In this document: piece by piece, positions 47,820 through 57,370 of the stretch
Layout: every line of letters starts with the position of its first letter
Position numbering within the stretch: the stretch's first letter is position 1
Assembly (NCBI RefSeq): GCF_964204865.1
Contig: NC_135260.1
Coordinates: 7,564,001 to 7,628,000 of the forward strand
DNA: 64,000 nt
Direction of reading: 5' to 3'
Source of the DNA: Styela clava
Taxonomy: Eukaryota > Chordata > Ascidiacea > Stolidobranchia > Styelidae
Notes under the pieces: model-generated
The model's input: only the letters and a program-made list of their open reading frames with translations
The model's database searches: none
Told to the model about the DNA's origin: nothing
Translations under genes and position numbers: made by a program

Positions 47820-47940
47820 AAAGTACCGATAGTCTGTCGACCAGATTAATGAAAATATTTCACAGAACCACGGTACGCAAATTTTATTTTTGATGAAGTA
47901 ACCGCACAAAACTTCGAAGTGAAAAACGGATCCCAATCTG
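47820..47940. repeat. SINE-like dispersed repeat fragment
   Basis: Contains CTGTCGACCAGATTAATGA, GAACCACGGTACGCAAATTT, TTTTTGATGAAGTAACCGC and CAAAACTTCGAAGTGAAAAA, matching words of the 4540 and 5290 copies. Confidence 0.5.
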
Positions 47941-47945
47941 ATATA

Positions 47946-48155
47946 CAGGGTGTTAAAAAGTAACGTAAAACTAACAGAAGTTAAGATGAAATGCTACTTA
48001 AAACATTTAACGACTGACAACTTTTTAACAGCATTGAATTACGGTGAAAATGCCATTTGACCATTTCACGACTGACGCTGTTTAACAGTTAATTTTTCAA
48101 CGTTGCCACGAAGAGAAATTTTACCTTAATTTTGCGTAACTTTTTTAACACCCTG
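47946..48155. mobile_element. TA-flanked MITE, 210 bp
   Basis: Begins CAGGGTGTTAAAAAGTAACG and ends CGTAACTTTTTTAACACCCTG, inverted with two or three mismatches. TA flanks at 47944-47945 and 48156-48157 fit Tc1/mariner-type insertion. Interior arms (TTAACGACTGACA / CGACTGACGCTGTTTAAC) are repetitive. No ORF. Confidence 0.85.
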
Positions 48156-48630
48156 TATATACACTTCATAGTATGTAACAGGCTACAATATTCCGATAGC
48201 AGAATGAATATCAAACACAAGAGAAATATATTTTTTGCTGATAGAAAGTTGAGACACTCTTCACCTGCACAGAGTTATTTTCATGGTAGTGAAAGTTGAA
48301 CAAATATAATATTGCTATTGTGACTACTAATTATTGTATGACACTATCGTATGAGTTTATCTCCTTCACATTTCACTAAATTATATAGCTAGTACTGTCA
48401 CATGTGAGCACGACATGTTTGGCTGGTTATGTTTGCCTTATACAACAGTAATTGACATACTGGAATAAAGTTTTTTCAAATAGCTGTTCAAATTCTGACT
48501 TTTGCATGTGCATGTTTCTTTATTAATTTATTACACATGCATGGTTTATGTTTCACATTTGAGTGGTGAAGTTCCTTATGAGGGTTGTAGATAGTATATA
48601 TAATATATTTTATGCAATAATTATTGTAAT
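48156..48630. other. Intergenic
   Basis: AT-rich sequence with no feature recognised. Confidence 0.35.
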
Positions 48631-48634
48631 TAGG

Positions 48635-49232
48635 CGAGAAGTAGAGCTATATTGGTTGGGATGACCATGTCAATGATATTCGTAACAAATTTCCCGTTCT
48701 GTAGGGATGTTGAGTAAACTTCGACATTATGTTGATATATCTACTCACAAAGCGGTAAATTTTTCACTCTTCCAATCCTATATTTAATACGCAATTGCAG
48801 CATGTGGAGGATCGGCATCGCGATCAATTTTGCATAGAATTAAACTACTTCAGAACAGAGGCGTTGAAATTCTTTATAGTTTTTCCGCTCGTTTAAATCT
48901 CAACATAATATATAACAAAACCATCATTCTAAAGCCTGAAGATCTTCACAAATTAGAGGTTTGTAAGCGCATGCACAGATATCACAATCATTGCCTACCT
49001 GCTGCATTTGGTGGCTTTTTTACCAGACAAAGTAACATCCATACATACAAAACAAGATAAGCATCAACACACTCTCTATTCACCTCGTTTGTCGCGTTCC
49101 AAAACTCAAAATTGCCTTAGATACAAAGGAGTAAAAATGTGGAATGATATACCAAGTGAATTAAAAAGCATGCCTCACTATCTTTTCAAAGACAAGTTTG
49201 AAAAACATTCAATATCACAATACATACTGTAG
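48635..49232 (+). pseudogene. LINE 3' end (C-terminal region of a reverse transcriptase ORF)
   Basis: Across shifting frames the plus strand encodes stretches typical of the C-terminal end of non-LTR retrotransposon ORF2: GMLSKLRHYVDIS, a CGGSASRSILHRIKLLQNRG segment, LEVCKRMHRYHN and KMWNDIPSELKSMPHYLFKD. The catalytic YADD part is absent, as expected for 5'-truncated copies. Clade uncertain (Jockey/CR1/RTE-like not distinguished). Stop codons and frame changes make it nonfunctional. Confidence 0.75.
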
Positions 49233-49369
49233 GTAGCATGGAATGTTTGTGATCGATCAACATGGTCCCTAATCAATTTTTGATGATATTCATAGTTCAT
49301 ACTTCAACTGTGCAAATCCTATCCTACTCACTTGTACTAATGTTTCATATACAACTTCCAAGATAATGA

Positions 49370-49515
49370 TGTAATGCCAGGTTCCATTATATTTGAACCC
49401 ACGACAATTGCATCTATGGAAATTTTTTGTTTTACGAATATTTGAACCCATACTAATCCTATTCCATGGGTTTCAGCACCCGCATATAGATGAACCCGCG
49501 AATATACACATGTGA
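49370..49515. repeat. Dispersed repeat with GGGTTCAAAT motifs, reverse copy
   Basis: Reverse-complement relative of 36540-36720, sharing TTTGAACCCACGACAATTGC, CCATGGGTTTC and AGCACCCGCATA words. Confidence 0.5.
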
Positions 49516-49577
49516 TGATCAATCAACGCAACATCTGGCTTGTCCAACAATGATTATAACCGCAGCATAGTGTATCA

Positions 49578-49772
49578 GCTGTGGCCGATCTCGTGTGCAA
49601 AACTTGTACCCGAGATTTAGGTCTGGAATTTTGGAGAGGGTCACTTCCCTTATAAGAAAACCTTGGTTACCATTCCTGAAACCCGGCAATTAGCGAGAAC
49701 TTTGTATTTATAACTTGCGTAACCGCCCATACATTTCGACCAATAAATAAGGGGTAGGAAAAATAGAATGTC
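49578..49772 (+). repeat. Left terminal inverted repeat of the long-TIR element
   Basis: Starts GCTGTGGCCGATCTCG and ends AAAATAGAATGTC. Inverse of 52805-53000. Confidence 0.9.
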
Positions 49773-50692
49773 AGATATCTTTGAAGTTTCTCATCCTAAC
49801 ATCCTTGAGAACCACGTAAATTAGTGATCTTGACATGGTTTTTCGTCGCAATATTTAATTAGACTTGAATGACTTCAAATGACGTCACGAGAGGTCAAAA
49901 GGTCAAGAAAATAAGAGCTCAGGTGAATATACGAGCGACTAACAGTCTTTCCCTACGGATACAAAAGTGGCAATCTGTACTGGATTCGAGTAGATATTAC
50001 CCAATAAATTGTAATCAAATCAAGAATGTCGATGCAATGCATTTTACTGCCACAATACAAACGAATACAAATAAATGAATAATTGGATTTTTACAGTAAT
50101 GAAACATTAAAACGAACGAAAATATAACGCAATGTAAAAAAAAACTTTTTGCATTGGCAAAACAAACAAGTCGAGTTATCCAATAAGTTTATCACAAAAT
50201 CAACATGTACCGAATGCGTTCTGGCATTCGTTATTACCACTCGAGAAGCTACTATGACAAGCACAGAATGAAACAGCAGGGCTTTCCTAAGCTGCGACAA
50301 GGGCATCGTTTTGTCCCGCACGCTTTTGCGCATGAGATCGATAGGTATTCAGGAATCGGATTATTGCCTCTAACTGGGATCAAAAGATCTTCATCGAGTT
50401 CAAAGCCAAACTCTCTGGAGTCAAGAGTAACCTGAGATGACGTTATGGACATCATCTGATGCGTTGCAATATGCGCTCTGCTGATATGCATTCTAATAGC
50501 GTGACTTGTGGGGGGTAGAGTTTCCAACGATGCTTGCTTCGAATGATGACATTTGTAGCTTCGAAGCTTATCCATTGTTTTCAAGCTGAATCCTTTCTTA
50601 AGAACATGAGTTAGATAGGCTTCTGCCTTATCTATAACTTTCTCCAGACCATTACTCAGCACATGAAAATCTTTAAAATATGCCGCTGTCGA

Positions 50693-50730
50693 GGAGAATA
50701 ACATTCAGGATAGATTGAATGTTATTCTCC
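50693..50730. repeat. Perfect 15-bp hairpin at the internal deletion
   Basis: GGAGAATAACATTCA at 50693-50707 and its exact reverse complement at 50716-50730, with an 8-base loop, lying exactly between the two C-terminal open stretches. Confidence 0.9.
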
Positions 50731-52200
50731 ACGAATAAAGTCCATGCTTTAAGCGACCCGGATTTTCTTTTGATAAATCCATTCTACACAGGTGCCATGC
50801 TATTTCTTTTGATTTTACGTCATTGAACATATCGTGATCTAGCGTATGAAACGTGGTAGTCGGCAGAGAGAGATGTTTTTTTTGTAGGCTTATAAAATTC
50901 TCTCAGCGATTGGCACTTCAGATCAAATGCAAAGGTGCGGGATCCATGTTTAACACTAGTGTTCGACCGAAATGGTTTTCGACCAATCTCCTCCCCGTCA
51001 TCCTGAAACATAACTGACACAGTGTCACGACTTCCACCTAGTCCGGAGAGATTCGCTTCATCATGGTCGAAGTTATCAAAAGCAGCTACTGTAAACATTG
51101 ATTTGTCAAAGTTGCTCGGAAAAGGGACTTTGTCTGAGCTACACTCAACAATGAATGAAGCCATGTCGTTTTGGTGACGCATAAGCTTATCATAACTGCT
51201 ACACAAGCCAAATCGATTGAAGCTAGTTATAAGGGTTGCACTTTTACAAGCATCATATATGGATTGGCTATTCATAATATGGAGGGGAGTTCTTCGTCTA
51301 CCACGATGTAAATCATAATACATAACATGGAACAGACAATGCATTTGTCTGAATCGATACTCCGAAATGCCTCTGTTATCATCACTTGGCCTACCATCTT
51401 CATCATCTAGAAATTGGGGACCTGCAGAAAACTCTGCTGCATTAAAATTAAATATAGTAGCCAAGAATGTAAGTAGTGGTTCGGGAACTTGTACGGCTTC
51501 CCACGCCGTTTTCAGGACATTTGCGTCACAGAATCTGTAGACCAAAGTCTACTTCTAACAACGACTGTCTGATCATTCGCGCACACTTCCGAATAGGATC
51601 ACTTGACCAGATAATTTCTGCCATGTCCTCAGTTTTAACTTCTTTGCTAAAGATTAATTCTGACTTGTTCATTTGCCTTGGCCTTGTGAAGCTGACGCTA
51701 TTGCCAAAGTGGTTTAGTAGGAGAATTTTCACCTCTGTGTTATTAATACAACCTTCGGCATAATAGCTGTTCATTTGATCCCCAACATAGCTTAGTTCGT
51801 ATTCTTCGCCATTTTCAAAACCTCTTTCAATGTCGGTAACAACTTTTTTCCATGCTCCCTTCTTCCAGTTACTCTCTTTATGAACAATTTACTGTCTACG
51901 ACTCGCTTATATTCAATAAGATACCTATTGATGCACTGTTTATGGCAGTATAAATCTGCACCAAAAACTGCATGTATGTCTTGCAAATCACAAGTTCTGG
52001 TATAAACGTCATCCTGATTAAATACTGTGGCCCGAAGAAATTTCATTGCTCGATTCAACTCGGATATTTGATATTTTTCATAAACAACTTGATTTTTAAC
52101 ATACCCGCACACAACGCAGTTTTTCTCATAAATGGCTCTGTTGAAACTTGGCCTGGGCCGTGGTAGACTACCTGAACGTGGAGAACGGTTCTGATAACTC

Positions 52201-52380
52201 TCTCCGTCGCGTAGATCAGCTGATGTGCTTTTCAAAATCCTTTCAAGATGAGATTTCATCGTGTATGCTTTGTAGCTTGATAGACAAATTTCTCCGTCTC
52301 GTAGATTAGCTGATGTGCTTTTTAAAATCCTTTCAAGATGAGATTTCATCGTGTATGCTTTGTAGCATATGATAGACAAA
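52201..52380 (-). repeat. In-frame 90-bp tandem duplication
   Basis: TCTCCGTC(G/T)CGTAGAT starts at 52201 and 52291. The unit of 90 bases encodes 30 residues (YKAYTMKSHLERILKSTSA) twice in the N-terminal ORF. Confidence 0.9.
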
Positions 52381-52804
52381 TTTACTCTGACCAACAACTT
52401 TCAGTCGCTTGCTTACAACGTCATCTCTAATTAATCCTGCATTTCATACCCGTTTACGGCCAATTTCGGTTCCTACTATTTTCTCAGTAGAAGTCTCTTG
52501 GCGGATTATACATTTTGAATCATATACTAGGACGGTCTGGTCAACAACTCCTGTAGACAGATACACGGGGTTCCTGCTGGTCGCTATGTTTTCCCTAACT
52601 GAAGTCAAAAAACAGTCGCCAGAAAAATGTGCATATTACAAAGTTAAATGGAATCGCGTTGGAATTTCGTGACCTTTTGACCCCTGGTAACCTCAGTTGA
52701 ACTCGTATCACCCCCAAAAAATAATTGGAATGAAATAGCATGCCAAGGAGAATAATTTGTGAAATGTGCAAGATTGTTAGAAAAAAAAAAACTACTAAGA
52801 TAAT

Positions 52805-53000
52805 GGACATTCTATTTTTCATTCCCCTAATTCATTGGTCGAAATGTATGGGCCGTTACGCAAGATATAAATTCGGATTTCTCGCTAATTGCCGGATTTC
52901 AGGAATGGTAACCAAGGTTTTCTAATAAGGGTAGTGACCCTCTTCAAAATTCCAGACCTAAATCTCGGGTACAAGTTTTGCACACGAGATCGGCCACAGC
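52805..53000 (-). repeat. Right terminal inverted repeat of the long-TIR element
   Basis: Starts GACATTCTATTTTT and ends CGAGATCGGCCACAGC; inverse of the left repeat. Confidence 0.9.
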
Positions 53001-53567
53001 GGATGCATTAAGCAGCACCATACAATGGTGATGTGCACGTTCTGACCAATTGGAATAGATGTTTGCACAAGCACTTTATTCTTGTTGACGCGGCTCTATC
53101 TGATATGGTTTTTTCAAAATCCGAAACGATTGTCCAAAAGATGTTTATTGTTGAATAATTTAACATAGGAAACAGTCAAAAGTTGGTGAAATAGTAGTCA
53201 AATAGAAATCCGGTGAAATACAGTTCTTTCGCACAGAAGGGACCAATTATATATATCGATATGAAACAAGGAAAACATAATTATTGAATGTAAATTTTAA
53301 GTAACTCTAATTAAGGATACTAAGCACCCCCGATTAGTTAATATACAAATTTACGCGTCCCACATCCAAGCGGCTCACGCCGAACAGATCGTGCCAACGC
53401 CAAAATGGTCAGAGTTCAATGCCCAAAGTTACCGTTGCCAGTTTATTTATATAAGTGAAATAATAAAAGCGGTTGCTGTTTAGAATCATGGCCGATACAA
53501 TGATGGAGCCAACATCGATAAAATTTGCAAAGAGTGACGTTTCATATATGATAAGTTTGGAATGACC
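53001..53567. other. Intergenic
   Basis: No gene or repeat recognised. Confidence 0.35.
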
Positions 53568-53699
53568 CTAGTAATCGACAACCTCAATTAAATTTCCTTG
53601 TCTATGCATCCATTTATCCATGAATAAAAACGGGACATCCTTGCTTGATCCTGTAAGAACCTGTGTATTCTCATAACCCAGCGTTTCCCAAAGGATGCT
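53568..53699 (-). CDS. Possible terminal exon of an unrecognised gene
   Basis: After a good acceptor (TAATTTTTGCAG) the minus strand stays open for 43 codons to TAG at 53568, with a composition unlike the AT-rich surroundings (ILWETLGYENTQV, DVPFLFMDKWMHRQG). A second possible exon ends near 53843-53857, but its phase fits only if an alternative donor is used. Without a family match this stays tentative. Confidence 0.3.
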   Translation of the reverse strand, partial: SILWETLGYENTQVLTGSSKDVPFLFMDKWMHRQGNLIEVVDY

Positions 53700-54059
53700 C
53701 TGCAAAAATTAACAAACTTGTGTTAAACATAACCAATATATGATTGAATATTTGCCATATTGTATTTATTATAAATGTTTCATTTTTTCTTAATCTAAAT
53801 GCTCTGTATATGAATCAATAAATTCATTTGACCTTCCTATGTCGTTTACCTTCTGTTACGTAGAGTCTGCCTCTATTGTAACAAGGGAGATATACACTTC
53901 TTGCCTCAATTTCTTGAGCTGCAGTTTAAATATCTGCTGAATCGTGTTTAGCGAACATGAGTAATTTTTTCAGCCAATCAGGCAGAGAAGAGTTGACCTT
54001 TTGTCTTTATTCCTTAGTCCTGCATGTTTAAAAACATGAAGTGCACATTATTGATCACA
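53700..54059. other. Possible intron and upstream sequence
   Basis: A short open patch around 53855-53930 on the minus strand (EARSVYLPCYNRGRLY) could be a preceding exon. Not certain. Confidence 0.25.
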
Positions 54060-54420
54060 AAATTGAGTTTTTGGACACGTTTAGTGGACATAACGATCGT
54101 TTTGTTGTTATGTTGTTCTTGTTCTTGTTGTTCTTTGACAATTTTCGGATACCTAGTGGAAATATTAAAAAACCGCTTTTCTCTTTGATCACTAGACCAA
54201 TTGCTTTGAAATTCCTAGTGGTTAAAGATGAAATTTCTCCAGAAGGCTATTACTTTTATTTATTTCAAATATTTTTGTTAGCTCTGTGAGATTTGTTTTT
54301 GTTTTCTATGACGTCACCGAACGTTCTGCGGACATCGGACGCCATTTTGTGTCCTACTGTACTGCTTCGCTTGGTGTAAATATATTTGTAGACTGTGATC
54401 TGATGGTACGGTAAACCGTA
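54060..54420 (+). repeat. SINE-like dispersed repeat
   Basis: Opposite orientation to 4540-4880 and alignable with its reverse complement: shared AATTGCTTTGAAA, AGTGGTTAAAGAT, AAGGCTATTACTTTTATT and TGACGTCA-type words. The longest copy in the window. Confidence 0.55.
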
Positions 54421-55072
54421 CTGTACTGCGAACAGACGTGTCCATATATTTGGGCGTAGCTCTCTTGTATTTAAAAGCAGCATTTTTTCGTGTGAGTGCG
54501 CCGTGAGTTTTTTCCCTGATAATTTGACGCCGCACAAATAAAAAGTTGGGGAACTGCAGCCATTATCCTATCTCAGTAATCAGTAGTTTATTTCTTCAAC
54601 ATGCTGAAAGTACGAACTCGGTACCATACATTAATTAATTTTAATTACTTATACTGATTAATAATATTTGGTACAATCTGAACTCTAATTTGGCTATATT
54701 CCCACTTTGGTGAAGTGGTTTTCTTTTAGAAATATTTTTCCTATACGTTTCACTCCTGTTAACTAATTCGTTATCCAATTTGGCTATACTTAGAAAATTA
54801 TCAATACGTTATGGCAAATTTTTTTTTTCAGTTTTATATTTTGTTTGTATATTTTTCTTTTTACGAAGTTATATATCTTATGTTACTCTTTTTTTTATAT
54901 CTCTCCCATCTTAGTTTGTCTGCGTGATTCTGTGTATGCGTGCGTGTTTTAATCAACTTAATGTCAACCACGCGTCACTCCTCTTGACAACACCTTTCAA
55001 TCCAAAATATGTACGTTTTGAACCCTATTTTTTCATTTTTCTGATTCTGTAATCAGTTTATTTATTTAATTC
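54421..55072. other. AT-rich intergenic region
   Basis: Long T-rich runs; no gene recognised. Confidence 0.4.
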
Positions 55073-56008
55073 TATCAATTATTTTATCGTCCTTCATGAT
55101 GATTATGGGGTAATAATAAAGGCATATTCACAAATATTCACAGTAAGCTTTGTAAATTCATAGGTTGGCAATATTACTGGTCCTTGCATAAGATGTTTTC
55201 TCAAATATTACCAAACCTAAAAATGTACCTCAGGATGCCCTAAGAAAAGTGGAAAGATACTAATACAACAACAACTATAATGCAATTTTCTTGCTCCTTT
55301 TTTCTAGTTGACAAAAAAAAAACTAGACACATGGCAGAGAGTCACAAGATGTCAACATTGAGTAAAGTTCTGGTTGTCGTTATATTTGCATGTCAACGGT
55401 ACCGCAACTGACCATGGCATGTGTGTGTTTACCGTAGTACCGTACTGTAGTATATGTACGGTAACTTAGGTTTATTTCCATCACTGCTTGTTTTCATAAC
55501 AAAAGTAAGCATACCGGTACCACAACAATATCACTCAATGTATCAATTATTTTATCGTCCTTTATGATGATTATGGAGTAATAACAAAGGCATATTCACA
55601 AATATTTACAGTAAGCTTTGTAAATTCATAGGTTGGCAATATTACTGGTCCTTGCATAAGATGTTTTCTCAAATAATACCAAACCTAAAAATGTACCTCA
55701 GGATGCCCTAAGAAAAGTGGAAAGATACTAATACAACAACAACTATAATGCAATTTTCTTGCTCCTTTTTTCTAGTTGACAAAAAAAAACTAGGCACATG
55801 GCGGAGAGTCACAAGATGTCAACATTGAGTAAAGTTCTGGTTGTCGTTATATTTGCATGTCAACGGTACCGCAACTGACCATGGCAGGTGTGTGTTTACC
55901 GTAGTACCGTACTGTAGTATATGTACGGTAACTTAGGTTTATTTTCATCACTGCTTGTTTTCATGACAAAAGTAAGCATACCGGTACCACAACAATATCA
56001 CTCAATGT
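55073..56008. repeat. Tandem duplication of 468 bp (two copies)
   Basis: Copy 1 is 55073-55540 and copy 2 is 55541-56008, starting at TATCAATTATTTTATCGTCC; they differ at only a few positions. Both end in a stretch rich in GGTACCG, TACGGTA and ACCGTAGTACCG words. No coding sequence. Confidence 0.92.
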
Positions 56009-56327
56009 AGCCGAACTCATACCACAGTACCGCCACCGGTAGTACAAAATCGGTTCAAAATGCTACTGGTAATGTCAGATTGTTCTAAAGTCATATAGCT
56101 GTATAGGCTATTACCGGTACGGTTTAAAGTGCTAATGTCAGATTGTTAAGTTCCAAAGTTACATATCACCATATTATGATATTGCAATAATAGTGACGAT
56201 GTTCGCTTACGGTATCTTGCAAGTGAAAACAGTATTGCATGTATCAAAATCAACACGAAAAAGAAACTCATAGCCTACTTATCAAGCAATAATGAAAACT
56301 CATCAATTACCGTACCTTACTGTAGGT
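56009..56327. other. Intergenic, GGTACCG-rich
   Basis: Further CCGGTA / ACCGGT words; no gene. Confidence 0.4.
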
Positions 56328-56759
56328 CAGGCCTACTCAACTGACGGACCACCTCGAACCTTTTGGGTATTCGATTCGGACCGCGACTAATTCTTATTTT
56401 GGATCATCAGTCCCACTTTTGAAGTTTCCTTTTATTAAATCACTTTTATAGATTTGAATATATATGAAAAGAACTATAACGCCATAATAAACAATCTTGA
56501 TTAACTAATAATCATTAGCCAGCCAAGGAAGCGCATGTTTAAGGATGCTGAAATATAATTTCTGAAAAGACCGGAATGGGCAATTCCAGCGTTACTTTCG
56601 TTACATCTGTGCAAATTTTAAACTGACTTGGCCAAAAGCCTATTACAAGCATTCAAGTCATAGTGTTTGTAGTTGTATATGGCCCTGGGCTTGTAACATA
56701 GGCACCATAAAAATGGCTCTACTATGGACTACTTTCACATAGACGAGTCGCGAAGCGTC

Positions 56760-56984
56760 GTTACTTGCGTTACAGAAAAAGGACACTAGTTTTTTGGACA
56801 AAACTTTGACATGCTCCCCATCTCAAGATAATACCACTAACTAACTACTTTTTCCCATGTCCGAAGAGATTATATTTCAGATGTAAAATCACAAAAAATT
56901 ATGTGAAAAACTTTCATTTGAATATTAAAATTTTCATAAGGAACAAAAAATGGTCCGTTACTTGCGTTACGTTACTTACGTTAC
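56760..56984. promoter_or_regulatory. Cluster of 14-bp motif, 3' side of the 687-aa ORF (3 sites)
   Basis: GTTACTTGCGTTAC at 56760-56773 and 56957-56970, and GTTACTTACGTTAC at 56971-56984. The same motif in the same orientation recurs on the other side of the ORF. Subterminal binding sites for the encoded protein are a reasonable inference. Confidence 0.7.
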
Positions 56985-57370
56985 AATCATGGTCCAATTT
57001 TTAGTTTATTGCCAAGTTTGACATTTAGTCAATATTTAACATTTAATTTCTTTAAATTTCTATGTTTAAATTATAAATCCATAATTAGAAGATAAATTCT
57101 GAAAATAAAATAGTGTTTTAAGAACAAACTAGCAATATAGAACTATTTGCTTGGCAAAGAACAATAACATGAAAAATAAAACAAAAAATGAATGAAACTA
57201 ACAAACAGTCAAAGGTAATGCATTTGATATTTTTACTATAGCAGGGTTTATTTTTATTTATATTGCCAGAAAGAGGTATATGCTAAACATTTCAGTTCTT
57301 TTACGTGTAGTAACATTATAACAAAATATATTATGTTAAATGAAATTGCAGACAATGTAAAAAAATCGAA

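Larger units (their letters stand above)
50252..52397 (-). pseudogene. Decayed uncharacterised Cys-containing protein gene of the long-TIR element
   Basis: Three to four minus-strand open stretches in N-to-C order: 52397-51792, 51774-51526, 51545-50820 and 50704-50252, in shifted frames. The N-terminal piece has CVVCGYVKN and, later, YCHKQCINRYLIEYKR, a zinc-finger-like C-x2-C...C-x3-C pattern. The middle piece has VYRFCDANVLKTAWEAVQV, GLCSSYDKLMRHQ and AAFDNFDHDEANLSG followed by DTVSVMFQ. The last piece has a Cys-rich tail CAKACGTKRCPCRS. The order and the DxxDHDE stretch suggest a nuclease or transposase, which is inference only. The piece between 50820 and 50704 looks internally deleted. 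I do not recognise the family by name. Confidence 0.6.
49578..53000. mobile_element. DNA element with about 195-bp terminal inverted repeats
   Basis: The left end (49578-49772) and right end (52805-53000) are inverted copies of about 195 bases at roughly nine in ten identity, both starting GCTGTGGCCGATCTCGTG. A weaker inverted match continues inward (GGTCAAAAGGTCA at about 49894 and its complement near 52674). Between them lies a decayed minus-strand gene (50252-52397) of an uncharacterised family. I could not find a convincing target duplication. Long TIRs recall MULE or foldback elements, but the protein is not a recognisable MULE transposase. Confidence 0.85.
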
